Shown piece by piece: positions 7,078-16,203 of a stretch of DNA of 50,732 bases. The DNA is from Gammaproteobacteria bacterium Ga0077536 (GTDB taxonomy: Bacteria > Pseudomonadota > Gammaproteobacteria > Ga0077536). Where the stretch lies: assembly GCA_001464935.1 (NCBI GenBank), contig LNEL01000024.1:1-50732 (forward strand). Reading direction: 5' to 3'. The notes beneath the pieces were generated by a model. That model saw only the letters and a list, made by a program, of their open reading frames with translations, searched no databases and was not told the DNA's origin. Every line of letters starts with the position of its first letter. Position 1 is the stretch's first letter. The translations under genes were made by a program, and so were the position numbers.

Positions 7078-9237
7078 GTGCCTGTCGTCGCTCGTCTGCC
7101 CGCCCGTCAACTGGGCGCCCTGTTGACCCGCCTGTGCGTCGGCCGGTCCTTGCCCGACGAACCGCTGGGGCAGACGCGCGCGTTCGTGTTCACGCTGGCC
7201 ACCTTGCTGACGACGCTGGTGTGCTCGTTCTACTTCGTGTTCTTCCTCGCCGTGGGCCGCACGTTCGATGGCTTCGTGATGCTCGGACTCGTGCCGTTGA
7301 CCCTGCTCAATACACTGCAATGCCGGCGGCCGGGCGGCCTCGATCGCGCGGTGATCGGGCTCGCGGTCACGGCCAATGTACTGATTCTGTACCTGGTCTA
7401 CCGCGAGGGCGGCGTCGGCCCGACATCATGGTGGCTGATCGTGCCACCTTACATGCTCGTCAACTGCAGCATGCATCGCGCGTCGATCGTGACCCTGGTC
7501 GTCAATGTCCTCGTCGAAGCGGCCCTGCTGCTGACCAACCGCTACGGCACACCGCTCGCGAGTGATCTCGGCGCCGAGCCGGAACTGCTGATCCTCAGTT
7601 CGCGCATCGGTCTCGCCATCGTCGTGCTGTCGTCGATGATCGTGCTCGACCGCTCGCGGACCATCACCTTCGCCAGTCTGCGTCGCGCCAACAGCGATCT
7701 CGCCGCGGCGTCGGCCGCGGCGCTGGCGGCGGCGGAGGCCAAGGCGCGGTTTCTCGCGACGATGAGCCACGAAATCCGCACCCCGTTGAACGGCGTGATG
7801 GGCGCCTCGGAACTGCTGAAGCGCACGAAGCTCGATGCCACGCAGGCGCACTATCTCGACACCCTGCAGCACAGCGGCGGGCATCTGCTGGAGCTGATCA
7901 ACAACGTGCTCGACTTCTCGAAGCTCGAAGCCGGCAAGGCCACGCTCGAACCTCACCCGTTCAGCCTGCGCGCGCTGATCGAAGACGTCATCGAGTCGCT
8001 CGCGCCTCGCGCGCAGGCGAAAGGCCTGATGATCCACGCATTCATCGCGAGCGATCTGCCGGAGACGGTCGTCGGCGACGCCTTGCGCCTGCACCAGGTG
8101 ATCGCGAATCTCGGGGCGAACGCAGTCAAGTTCACGGCCGCCGGCGAAGTCATGATTGCCGCCACGCGGATCCCGCCTGCGACAGCCACACGGTGCCGCA
8201 TCCGCCTCGCGGTGCGCGACACCGGCATCGGCCTCGAAGTCGAGCAGAGCGAGCGGCTGTTCCAGGCCTTCACACAGGCCGACGGGTCAACGACGCGCAT
8301 TTACGGCGGCACGGGTCTCGGCCTCGCGATCAGCAATGAGCTGGTGCGCATGATGGGCGGGGCGATCCGGGTCGACAGCACGCCCGGCGCGGGCGCCGAG
8401 TTCAGCTGTGAACTCGAGTTCCCCCTCGCGGCCGACGCCGCCGCGCCGCCCGCGCTCGGCGGCAAGGTGCTGCTGCTCGACCCGATGCCGTCCACGCGCG
8501 CCAGCCTGGTCGAGACGCTGCGCTCTCTGGGCACCGAGGTCACGGCGCCCGAGCGGCTCACGAGCGGGCTGGCGAAGGGGCTTGCGATAGACGCCGACAC
8601 CATCGTGCTCGTCAGTGCGCGCGCGCTCGACGACACACGGCAGGCCCCGGTCGTGCTCGCTGCCTGTCGCACCGGTCGCCTCGTGCTGATGTTGCCGTAC
8701 GACACGCCCCCGCCGGGGGCCTGTGCCGACGCGCCGCGCCTGCTGGAACCGGTGCGTCGCGAACAGCTGCGCGCCACGCTGGCGGCCCGCTGGCAGCCTG
8801 CGTCCGTAGCGCCGCCAAGCGTCGCAGCGCGGCTCGAGCAGCCGGCGAACCCGGTGCGCCAGGTGCTCCTCGTCGAGGACAATCCGGTGAATCTCGAAGT
8901 CGCCGCCGCGATGCTCGAACAGGCCGGCTGCGAAGTGGACACGGCCGGCGACGGTCGCGAAGCGATCGAGCGCTGGATGCGTGGCCACTACGAACTGATC
9001 CTGATGGATTGCCAGATGCCCGTGCTCGATGGCCTCGAGGCGACCCGTGGCATCCGCGCCGCCGAAGCATCGAGCGGACGCCCCCGCTGCCGCATCGTCG
9101 CGCTGACGGCCAATGCGTTCGCCGAGGATCGCGCCCGCTGCCTCGAGGCCGGCATGGACGATTTCCTGGCCAAACCCTTCACCTTCGCGCAACTCCAGCA
9201 ACTGGTCGAACGGCGGTCCGCCGCGCACGCGGACTGA
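7078..9237 (+). CDS. Hybrid sensor histidine kinase/response regulator with a degenerate middle receiver
   Basis: The product is 719 residues if it starts at the GTG at 7078, which has GGAG upstream; the earlier open sequence overlaps CCCGGG-rich intergenic DNA. Residues about 30-190 contain around six membrane segments with no recognised ligand domain. A HisKA domain follows with ATMSHEIRTPLNGVMG (phospho-acceptor His about 231). The HATPase domain has NLGANAVKFT, DTGIGL and GGTGLGL. A receiver-like segment around 460-580 lacks an acceptor aspartate. The last domain is an intact receiver with VEDNPVN, LMDCQMPVLDG (Asp about 644) and a conserved Lys in LAKPF. No output partner is adjacent. 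The overall plan resembles the second kinase at 34363. Confidence 0.92.
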   Translation: MPVVARLPARQLGALLTRLCVGRSLPDEPLGQTRAFVFTLATLLTTLVCSFYFVFFLAVGRTFDGFVMLGLVPLTLLNTLQCRRPGGLDRAVIGLAVTANVLILYLVYREGGVGPTSWWLIVPPYMLVNCSMHRASIVTLVVNVLVEAALLLTNRYGTPLASDLGAEPELLILSSRIGLAIVVLSSMIVLDRSRTITFASLRRANSDLAAASAAALAAAEAKARFLATMSHEIRTPLNGVMGASELLKRTKLDATQAHYLDTLQHSGGHLLELINNVLDFSKLEAGKATLEPHPFSLRALIEDVIESLAPRAQAKGLMIHAFIASDLPETVVGDALRLHQVIANLGANAVKFTAAGEVMIAATRIPPATATRCRIRLAVRDTGIGLEVEQSERLFQAFTQADGSTTRIYGGTGLGLAISNELVRMMGGAIRVDSTPGAGAEFSCELEFPLAADAAAPPALGGKVLLLDPMPSTRASLVETLRSLGTEVTAPERLTSGLAKGLAIDADTIVLVSARALDDTRQAPVVLAACRTGRLVLMLPYDTPPPGACADAPRLLEPVRREQLRATLAARWQPASVAPPSVAARLEQPANPVRQVLLVEDNPVNLEVAAAMLEQAGCEVDTAGDGREAIERWMRGHYELILMDCQMPVLDGLEATRGIRAAEASSGRPRCRIVALTANAFAEDRARCLEAGMDDFLAKPFTFAQLQQLVERRSAAHAD

Positions 9238-9317
9238 ACGGGACGCTGCGATCGCCCGGCCTGCGTCGGCGGCCGGGGCCCTCGCGCGCGTGCTGCGCGC
9301 AGGCAATGACAACGCGC

Positions 9318-11957
9318 TTACGGCGCTTTCGCGCTGAGGAGCTTCGCGCGCAGCTTTTCGGCATCGGCGCGCGCGGGAAACTCGGCGTGCTGTTTCAGCA
9401 GCGCCAGCACGCTCGTCAGCGCTGCCTCCCGCTCGCCGGCCGCGTCCAGCGCAAACGCATGGTGATAGTGCACCGTCGGATCCGCGGTCAGTCCGGCTTT
9501 CGCCTGCTCGATCAGTTTCAGGCCGCGCTGGATCTTGCCCTGGCGCACGAGTATCCACCCGAGCGTATCGGCGGCCTCGGGACTCGAAGGCAGCCGCTGG
9601 TGGGCCTGCTCCGCCATGTCGAGCGCGCGTTCGTCACCGGCTTCGTCGTAGAGCCACGCGAGGTTGTTCAGCGCGACCGCATGATCGGGTCGCGCCTGCA
9701 GCAGCTGTTCGAACTGCGCGGTGGCTTCCTTCATCCTGCCGTCGCCGAGCTCGACCATGCCGAGCGCTTCTCGCGCCATCAGGTCGCCGGGGTGTTGCTC
9801 GAGCCAGTTCGACAGCAACGCGCGCGCGGCGTCGGACGCGCCACGCTGACGTTGCGCATCGACGAGTTGCAGCAGGCGCAGGGTGCTGCTGTCCTTGTCG
9901 AACGCCGCCCTGAGCGATGCGACTGCGTCCGCGGCCCTGCCTTGTTGGGCGGCGAGCGCAGCGGCTGCCGCATCGCCGTCCGGCGCGTTCGGCCCGATGG
10001 TCCGCAGGCGGGCGATCGCCGCTTCGGCCGCGGGCACGTCCTGTTGCTGGAGGGCGAGGGCGAACAGGCCGCGCCAGGGTTCTATCGCGTCCGGTGCGCG
10101 CCCGGCTGCCGCGGTGTACGCCTGCCGGGCCTCGTCATGGCGCGACGTCGCGCGCGCGGCGTCGGCATAGAGCATCAGCACCGAGGCATCGTTCGGAGCT
10201 TCCTCATGCAGCGCCGCGAGCTTCGCGTAGGCATCTTCGGCCTTGCCGGCCGACAGCCGGACATAACTCCACAACAGCCGATGGCGCGGATGCGCCGGCG
10301 CGACCTGCAGCGCTTCATCCGCCAGGCGCAGGGCGCTGTCGGCCTGACCGGCGCGCAGACGACGCAGCGCGAGCATCCAGCGCGGTTCGCTGGCCTGGCT
10401 GTCGGCCTCGATGGCGCGCTGGAGGATCGCGTCCGCGTCGGCGCCGCGCCCTTCGGCATTCGCGAGTGCCGCCAGCGCGAGCGTCGCCGGCAGGTGGCGC
10501 GGATCGGCGGCGAGCGCTGCTTCGAGCCGTGCCCGGCCTTTCGCGGCCTTGCCGTCGCGCACCTCGAGCAGACCCAGCGTACTGAGCGCCGGTGCGAACG
10601 TGCGATCGATTTTCAGCGCCCGTTCGAGCGCGTGCCGCGCCTGCTTGGGATCGCCGGCTTCGGCTGCGGCGACACCGAGCAGGTTCAGTGCCATCGGATC
10701 GTCGGGGCGCAGGTCGACGAGCGCGCGCGCGGACGTCAGGGCGGCCTCCTGCTGTCCGCCGAGCAACTGCAGGTAGGTCAGGGCCTGGCGTGGCGCGGCA
10801 TTGTCCGGTGCCTCTGCGACGAGACGCTCGAGCTCCGCCACGCCCTGATCGCCTTCACCGCCGAGCAGACGCCCGATCGCCTGCTGCGTCTTCAACGCCA
10901 TCGAATCCGGCGCGAGCGTCTGCGCCTGCGCCAGCGCGGCTTCCCCCTTGTCGATCTCGCCGGCTTCGAAGTAGGCCTGGCCCAGCAGCGCGAACATCGA
11001 CGCATCCGCCTCGCCCTCGGCGGCCGCGGGCGCCAGCACGTCGATGGCTTCGCGTGCGCGGCGCTGTTTCAGCAGCACCATGCCGAGCAGGCGCTGCGCG
11101 GGGGCATGCCCGGCATGATGCTTGTTGAACGTTGTCAGCAGGGTTTCGGTGCGGGCGTAATTGTCCTGCTGGAACGCGGCGTCCGCGGCCATCAGCAAGG
11201 CGGCGGGATGGGTGGGCGCTGCCTTCAGCACGTCGTTCAGGGCCACGTCGGCGCTGGCCCAGTCCCGGCGGGCAAACGCGAGCCAGCCTTCGAACAGCCG
11301 CGTCACGACCGCCTTCGGTGCCGCTTTCTTCAGCCGCGCGACGACAGGCGCCGCGTCGTCCGCGCGCTGCAGGAGCAACAGCGCTTCGGCGAGGCCGGCG
11401 AGCGCATCGGCGTCGGCGGCCGCGTGGGTCAGCGCCTGTTCGAAACTCGCAGCCGCGTCGGCCGGCCGCTGCGTGCCCAGCGCGATGCGGCCCTTCAGGA
11501 TCAGCGCCGCGCGATCGTCCGGCGCAATCGCCAGTGCCTTGTCGACCGCCGTCGTCGCGCCTTCGAGGTCCTGTTCGGACAGCGCGAGGCGCGCGGTTGC
11601 CAGATGCAGGCTCGCCGTCTCCGGTTCGCGCGAGGTTGCCTTGTCGAGCACGTCGCGCGCTGCCGCCACTTCGCCGAGGCTCGCGCGCGCCGTCGCTTCG
11701 AGCGCGTCGACTTCACCGCTGCGGGGCCCGCGGTAGACGCCGAGCGCTGCCAGGGCTTCGCGGAAATCGCCGAGCGCGAGGCGCGCACGCGCGACGTCGA
11801 GATCGAGCTCGGGGTGCTGCTCGCGCAACGGGGCGGCGCGGCGTAGTTCCTTCAGCGCGAGCGCGGGTTGATTCAGCGTCAGGTAGAGCTGGCCGAGGCG
11901 CCAGCGCGCGTCGAGATCCTTCGGCCGCTGCTGCAGCAGGCTCTTGTAGCCGATCAC
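9318..11957 (-). CDS. Large TPR-repeat protein, main reading frame
   Basis: This frame encodes 879 residues made almost wholly of tetratricopeptide repeats, for example LDARWRLGQLYLTLNQPALA and AVALNNLAWLYDEAGDE, ending in a short Ala/Lys-rich tail. It opens with GTG at 11957, in the middle of the first repeat. An in-phase-looking N-terminus with a membrane anchor lies in another frame just upstream (11976-12108), so this frame probably lacks its natural start. Length and repeat layout recall the TPR proteins of PEP-CTERM/exopolysaccharide loci (PrsT type), but no exosortase is in the window. The likely role is a protein-protein scaffold facing the periplasm. It converges on the hybrid kinase gene. 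Confidence 0.85.
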   Translation of the reverse strand: MIGYKSLLQQRPKDLDARWRLGQLYLTLNQPALALKELRRAAPLREQHPELDLDVARARLALGDFREALAALGVYRGPRSGEVDALEATARASLGEVAAARDVLDKATSREPETASLHLATARLALSEQDLEGATTAVDKALAIAPDDRAALILKGRIALGTQRPADAAASFEQALTHAAADADALAGLAEALLLLQRADDAAPVVARLKKAAPKAVVTRLFEGWLAFARRDWASADVALNDVLKAAPTHPAALLMAADAAFQQDNYARTETLLTTFNKHHAGHAPAQRLLGMVLLKQRRAREAIDVLAPAAAEGEADASMFALLGQAYFEAGEIDKGEAALAQAQTLAPDSMALKTQQAIGRLLGGEGDQGVAELERLVAEAPDNAAPRQALTYLQLLGGQQEAALTSARALVDLRPDDPMALNLLGVAAAEAGDPKQARHALERALKIDRTFAPALSTLGLLEVRDGKAAKGRARLEAALAADPRHLPATLALAALANAEGRGADADAILQRAIEADSQASEPRWMLALRRLRAGQADSALRLADEALQVAPAHPRHRLLWSYVRLSAGKAEDAYAKLAALHEEAPNDASVLMLYADAARATSRHDEARQAYTAAAGRAPDAIEPWRGLFALALQQQDVPAAEAAIARLRTIGPNAPDGDAAAAALAAQQGRAADAVASLRAAFDKDSSTLRLLQLVDAQRQRGASDAARALLSNWLEQHPGDLMAREALGMVELGDGRMKEATAQFEQLLQARPDHAVALNNLAWLYDEAGDERALDMAEQAHQRLPSSPEAADTLGWILVRQGKIQRGLKLIEQAKAGLTADPTVHYHHAFALDAAGEREAALTSVLALLKQHAEFPARADAEKLRAKLLSAKAP

Positions 11958-11959
11958 GG

Positions 11960-12108
11960 CCTCGTTGTGGCGGCTGCCGGAGATCCTCGACGCTTGCGCC
12001 CTGGCGCAGGAACATCAGCGCGCCACCGGCGACGACGGCGGCCACGACGAGGGCAAGGACCAGGGCTCGCCACGGGCGGCGAGCTGGTGCCGGTTCAAAT
12101 GGGGTCAT
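11960..12108 (-). pseudogene. Frameshifted N-terminus of the TPR protein (membrane anchor)
   Basis: From the ATG at 12108 the frame gives a Pro/Arg-rich cytoplasmic start, a clear membrane segment (ALVLALVVAAVVAGGALMF) and then GASVEDLRQ, after which the residues become Arg/Pro-rich nonsense. Removing one C/G base near 11971-11975 joins VEDLRQ to RHNEAVIGYKSLLQ, the first repeat helix of the main frame. The restored protein would have about 925 residues and a single N-terminal anchor. It may be a real mutation, a phase-variable state or a sequencing or assembly error. The DNA alone does not decide. Confidence 0.75.
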
Positions 12109-12165
12109 CGGGCATTCCGCAGCTGGGGTGGGCCTGGTGAACGAGATGCCGCGCGCGGGCCGGAC

Positions 12166-13416
12166 TCAGCCGCGACCCTCGGCGCTCGCCATCGGATCGT
12201 AGCCCGGTGCGCGAAACCGCGTGTGCAACTGACGACGCCGCACACCCATGTTGCCGCCGTCGTAGAGCGGAAAGCACAGCGCGTCCTGCATGAGGCCGGC
12301 GAGTGGGGTCAGATCGGTGTAGCTGTCGACCCCGACGAGCCGCATGGCGTCGTACACCACCTGGACGCAGAGTTCGGACGCGTAGATCTTCGTCATGATC
12401 GCCAGCTCGTCGCTGCGCCGCTCGGTGAGGTCGAGCTGATGGCAGGCTTTCCAGCTCAGATAGCGCGCGGCCTCCAGACGCATGCGGATATCGGCAAGCA
12501 TGTAGCCGACATTCTGGTGCTCGATCACCGGCACAGCGCCCGAGCGCCGGTCGTTCTTCGCGAACTCGAACGCGATGTCGAACGCCGCGCGCATCACGCC
12601 CGTGCAGGCAGCGCCAATCAGCGCCGCCGTCCATGAAAACGCGTGCTGGCAGATCTTCATGCCGTCGCCCGGCGCACCGAGGAGATGCGACACCGGCACG
12701 CGCACGTCGTTGAAATGAATGCGCGGGGATACCACGGCGCGGTGGCCGACGGTGTCGAGATACCCCGTCACTTCGACGCCGGGCGCGGTGCCCGGCACCA
12801 CGATCACGGCAAGCGATTCCTGCGGTGGTCGCGTGAGATCGGTGCGGCACACCACGCTCAGCAGATGCGCGCCCTTGCCGTCCCAGCCGCAGCCATTCGT
12901 CGTGTAATGCTTCTGCCCGTTGATCACCCAGTGATCACCATCGCGTCGTGCGTGCGTCTGCACGCCGGCCGACGGATCCGGGTTGTCGAAGTTGGCGCCG
13001 CCGGTGACTTCGGTGAAGGCGAAGGCGGCAAGCCGCTCGCCGGGTCGCGCGAGGATCTCGCCGAGCCACTGCCGCTTCTGCGCGTCGTTGCCGAAGCCGA
13101 GGATGGGTTCGAGCCCGAGGCCCGTCGCCAGCAGCGTCGACGGCACGTTGATGTCGACCGCCGCGAGTTCCTCTGCCGCGAGCGCGAAATCCACCGTCGA
13201 CATGCCGCCGCCACCATAGGCCGTTGGCACCAGCGCATGCACGAAGCCGGCCTCGGCCATCGCGGCATAGAAGGGCCGGGTGGCGAAGAATCGATCCTCG
13301 GGCCTGGGATACACCGCAATGGTGTCCTTCACCTTCGACAGCACGTCGCGTGCAAACGTGCGCGCCTGCTGCTGCAGCGCCTGCTGGGCCGGACTCAGGG
13401 TGAAATCGATGGCCAT
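12166..13416 (-). CDS. Acyl-CoA dehydrogenase family protein
   Basis: The 416-residue single-module protein begins MAIDFTLSPAQQALQQQ with GAGG upstream. It has the ACAD motifs VPTAYGGGGMS near 62, AFTEVTGGANFDNP, GDHWVINGQKHYTTNG near 163-178, and the helical C-domain ending LVGVDSYTDLTPLAGLMQDA. It should use FAD and pass electrons to ETF. The C-terminal YDGGNMGVRRRQLH replaces the usual YGGTNEIQR-like end, so it belongs to a divergent branch and the substrate is unknown. It lies downstream of an amidohydrolase on the same strand, separated by a strong hairpin. Confidence 0.92.
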   Translation of the reverse strand: MAIDFTLSPAQQALQQQARTFARDVLSKVKDTIAVYPRPEDRFFATRPFYAAMAEAGFVHALVPTAYGGGGMSTVDFALAAEELAAVDINVPSTLLATGLGLEPILGFGNDAQKRQWLGEILARPGERLAAFAFTEVTGGANFDNPDPSAGVQTHARRDGDHWVINGQKHYTTNGCGWDGKGAHLLSVVCRTDLTRPPQESLAVIVVPGTAPGVEVTGYLDTVGHRAVVSPRIHFNDVRVPVSHLLGAPGDGMKICQHAFSWTAALIGAACTGVMRAAFDIAFEFAKNDRRSGAVPVIEHQNVGYMLADIRMRLEAARYLSWKACHQLDLTERRSDELAIMTKIYASELCVQVVYDAMRLVGVDSYTDLTPLAGLMQDALCFPLYDGGNMGVRRRQLHTRFRAPGYDPMASAEGRG

Positions 13417-13447
13417 CGTGTCGCCTCGTCGGGAATGGTTGGACCGG

Positions 13448-13483
13448 GACTGCGCGGGATCCGCCGGACGGCCCCGCGCAGTC
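13448..13483 (-). terminator. Strong GC hairpin between amidohydrolase and acyl-CoA dehydrogenase
   Basis: Perfect 11-bp arms, GACTGCGCGGG at 13448-13458 and CCCGCGCAGTC at 13473-13483, enclose a 14-nt loop that can pair further. The hairpin starts 3 bp after the amidohydrolase stop. No U-tract follows, so it may be a partial terminator, an mRNA 3'-end stabiliser or an attenuating element that sets lower expression of the next gene. Confidence 0.6.
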
Positions 13484-13485
13484 GA

Positions 13486-14487
13486 CTACAGGCGGTAAAC
13501 CCGCGTCGCAGTACCGCGGAACATCGCGTCCTGCTCCGCTTCAGAGTAGCGCGCGGCCATTTTCTTGAACGCGTTCCACAGCACCGGGTACGACACGGCG
13601 CACTTGTCGACCGGGAAGTTGCTCTCGAACATGCAGCGCTCGGGGCCGAACTGCTCTATCGCATAGTGGTAGTACTCGCCCTGGCGCGCGACGATTTCAT
13701 CCGAGCCCGGTGGCTTCGCCGCGGTCTCCCAGCCGTAGCCGCACCACGGCATCGCAAGGCCGCCGAGCTTGATGCTGACGTTGGGGCAGGTCGCGATGTC
13801 GGCGAGATCGCGTTTCCACTGCGCCTTGATCTCCGCTTCGCGGCCTGCATACGGGCCAACCCCGAGCGGCGTGCCGAGGTGATCGAGCACGATCGGCACC
13901 GACGGGAAGGCGCGCGCCAGCGCCGCGAGATGCGGTGTCTGGTGATAGTAATGATAGGCATCGAACACCAGGTTCATGTCGGCCAGCACCGCGAATCCGG
14001 CACGGAAGGCTTCCTGGCCGTAGAGATTGCCGTCGGTCAGGCCCTCCATGCTCATCAGCGTATCGCTCGCATCCCACGCGGCAATCTGCCGGATGCCGCG
14101 AAACAGCCTGCTCGCCGATTTGTGCGCCTCGAGCACTTCGCGCACGCCGGCACCGAGCCGCAGTTCAGCAGTGGCCATGATCGCGGCAATCTGCGCGGCC
14201 TTCGGCCGCGTGCGCGCTTCGGCCGCGATCGAATCGACCCATTCGGTTTCCCCGACCACGCGCAGATGGTCCGGCCCTTCGGTGCGATAGCCTTCCCAGC
14301 ACTGCAGGTACACCGTCTGCTCGACGCGGTGCGTGCCGGTGTCGGCCCACAGGTCATCGAGTTCGTAATGCGGAAAATCGGGGTTCTGCACGAAGAAGTG
14401 ATGATGCGGATCGACGATGCGGCGATCCGGATCGATGATCTCTTCCCGGACCTGGTCCAGCCAGTCCTGTCGGACTTCAATTGCCAT
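13486..14487 (-). CDS. Amidohydrolase family protein (amidohydro_2, TIM-barrel metal hydrolase)
   Basis: The 333-residue protein carries the metal-binding opening IVDPHHHFF near residues 24-32, an acidic/aromatic region FDAYHYYHQTPHL near 176, PIVLDHLGTPLG near 197-208 and the late motif FGPERCMFESNFPVDK near 286-301. These fit the amidohydro_2 family, which hydrolyses lactones and related ring compounds or decarboxylates aromatic acids. The true substrate cannot be told. GGGAG lies upstream of the ATG. With an MFS transporter upstream and an acyl-CoA dehydrogenase downstream on the same strand, it looks like part of a small uptake-and-degradation set. Confidence 0.9.
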   Translation of the reverse strand: MAIEVRQDWLDQVREEIIDPDRRIVDPHHHFFVQNPDFPHYELDDLWADTGTHRVEQTVYLQCWEGYRTEGPDHLRVVGETEWVDSIAAEARTRPKAAQIAAIMATAELRLGAGVREVLEAHKSASRLFRGIRQIAAWDASDTLMSMEGLTDGNLYGQEAFRAGFAVLADMNLVFDAYHYYHQTPHLAALARAFPSVPIVLDHLGTPLGVGPYAGREAEIKAQWKRDLADIATCPNVSIKLGGLAMPWCGYGWETAAKPPGSDEIVARQGEYYHYAIEQFGPERCMFESNFPVDKCAVSYPVLWNAFKKMAARYSEAEQDAMFRGTATRVYRL

Positions 14488-14636
14488 GGTGATGCTCTCC
14501 CTCTGCCGCCGAACCGGCGATGTGTTTTGTCGATGCGTGCCCGCAGCCTATCAGACCTGGTGCGGCGAACGGCACGCCTGCGCTGCAGCAAGCTGGCGTC
14601 GGAGAAACACCCATCGCGGGGCCACCGCGCAGCCGG

Positions 14637-15905
14637 TCACGACAGTGAGGGCGGCTTCGGAGGCTGCGCGAAATGCCGGATGGCGACCGCCATTGCCGCG
14701 AACTGCAGCAGGGCGCAGAAGTACATCGGAGCGCCGACGCGCCAGTCGAGGACGGGCAGGTCCGACACCAGCGCCATCAGCGGCGCGCCGAACAGCGGGG
14801 CGACGACGGCCATAAGGCTCGCCAGCGACGAGACGGCGCCCATCGTCTCGCCCTGCGCGCGGGCGTCGGCGGCGTTCGACACGATGCTCTGGATCGATGC
14901 CGTGACCGTCCAGCCGAGCAGGTTGCACGCGATGACGACGAACATGACCCAGTCGGCGGTCGCGAGACCCCAGCACAGGTAGCCGATGCCGCTCGAGGCG
15001 AGGCCGGTGATCGCGAGGTGTCGCGCGCCGAAGCGACGCAGCAGCGGCGTCAGCATGAAGCCCTGCACGAGCGTCGAGGCGAGCCCCATCGCGAACAGCG
15101 ACCAGCCGCTCTCGCGCGGACCCCAGCCGAAACGATAGGTCGTGTACAGCACCCAGGTGGTGTACATGACGAAGGTCGAGAGGTTGGTCGCCGCGATTAC
15201 CCACAGCAGCCGCCCGATGCCGTGCAGTCGCGCGACGCGCTGGAGCGAGGTCACGGGATTGATCGTGGCGAGATCGATCGCGCGGCGGCGGGTCTTCGGC
15301 AGCGATTCCGGCAGCACGAACACGCCGTAGAGCAGGTTCGCCAGCGCGCAACAGCCGGCGGCGAGGAAAGGCAGCTTGAGGTCGATGTCGCCGAGTACGC
15401 CGCCGAGCACGGGCCCGAGGATGAAGCCGATGCCGAACATCGCGCCGAGCTGGCCGAAGCGCCGCGCGCGATCCTCGGGCGCCGAGATGTCCGCGACATA
15501 GGCGTTCGCGATCGCCGCGTTCGCCTGCAGCGCGCCGCCGAACATGCGCACGACGATCAGAATCCACAGCTCCGAGGCATAGGCCATCGCAAAGAAGTTG
15601 AATCCGAGGCCGCAGAAACCGATCAGCAACACGCGTCGACGCCCGTAGCGATCGGACAGCGCGCCGAGGATCGGCGCGCCGATGAAATTGGCGACGCTGA
15701 AGGCGAACGCGAGCACGCCGTACCACAGCGCATGATCGATCGGGTCACCGGTGAAGCGGCCGACGAGCGGCGGCAGCACGGGCACGATGATGCCGATCGA
15801 AATCATGTCGATCAGCACCGCGATCATGATGAAGCGCATCGCCGCCGGACGTCCGGGCGGCGCATCGACACTCGGCAGGGCGGTCACGTCGGACACGGGT
15901 GGCAC
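14637..15905 (-). CDS. TetA-like MFS transporter
   Basis: A GTG at 15905 opens a 422-residue protein with about 12 membrane segments. It has the signature loop GALSDRYGRRRVLLIGF near 80-96, and GIIVPVLPPLVGRF in the first membrane helix region, both characteristic of the drug:H+ antiporter-1 (TetA-like) group. The hydrophobic part begins near residue 23 (MRFIMIAVLIDM), so a start at 15839 is also possible. A TATACT at 15922-15927 (minus strand) could be its -10 box, with a very short leader. It may export or import the compound handled by the two downstream catabolic genes; this is contextual inference. Confidence 0.88.
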   Translation of the reverse strand: MPPVSDVTALPSVDAPPGRPAAMRFIMIAVLIDMISIGIIVPVLPPLVGRFTGDPIDHALWYGVLAFAFSVANFIGAPILGALSDRYGRRRVLLIGFCGLGFNFFAMAYASELWILIVVRMFGGALQANAAIANAYVADISAPEDRARRFGQLGAMFGIGFILGPVLGGVLGDIDLKLPFLAAGCCALANLLYGVFVLPESLPKTRRRAIDLATINPVTSLQRVARLHGIGRLLWVIAATNLSTFVMYTTWVLYTTYRFGWGPRESGWSLFAMGLASTLVQGFMLTPLLRRFGARHLAITGLASSGIGYLCWGLATADWVMFVVIACNLLGWTVTASIQSIVSNAADARAQGETMGAVSSLASLMAVVAPLFGAPLMALVSDLPVLDWRVGAPMYFCALLQFAAMAVAIRHFAQPPKPPSLS

Positions 15906-16132
15906 TCGCTGGGGAGCCGGCAGTATACCCGGCTGTACGCGGGCCGCCGTCGCCGTGACCGCGTCCTGCGACGCCCCCCCGCATCCATTTCCTTCAGCGT
16001 CTCACATGGTTTCACTTGCGCGAGTCGCCCGGACAGACGGAAGTGGCGCCGCCGGCGCGGGCGTGAAAGCGCAGCCCGTCGCCGCAGTGCGCGAGCGGTC
16101 GAACGGCTGTGTCCTTGCGTTCCTTTTCGCTG

Positions 16133-16152
16133 TTCCCGGTGTGCTCGGTGGC
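16133..16152. repeat. Degenerate half-copy of the ACCGAGAACACCGAG-type repeat
   Basis: The stretch CGGTGTGCTCGGTGGC resembles the right arm of the inverted repeat at 37945-38130, differing by a few bases. It lies in the 298-bp gap between the MFS and amidase genes, which otherwise shows only the hairpin at 16169-16197 and no gene. Confidence 0.35.
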
Positions 16153-16168
16153 TGGACTTCTGTATGCA

Positions 16169-16197
16169 GCGCCCGGCGTGATGCGCACGCCGGGCGC
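16169..16197 (-). terminator. Hairpin downstream of amidase
   Basis: Twelve-base arms, GCGCCCGGCGTG and CACGCCGGGCGC, with a 5-nt loop lie 6 bp past the amidase stop. The stem is perfect but no U-run follows, so termination efficiency is uncertain. Confidence 0.6.
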
Positions 16198-16203
16198 CAG
16201 GCC

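Noticed and set aside
9009..11846. Very long open frame on the plus strand opposite the TPR gene
   Set aside because: Composition is Arg/Gln/Gly-rich with no domain, and it is explained by codon bias of the antisense TPR gene.
9318..12108. Assignment of the TPR gene and ExeA-like ATPase to a PEP-CTERM/exosortase locus
   Set aside because: No exosortase, PEP-CTERM protein or polysaccharide gene is in the window and the two genes are 13 kb apart.
12643..14982. 779-codon plus-strand frame across ACAD and amidohydrolase
   Set aside because: Antisense to two genes with clear motifs; composition is shadow-like.
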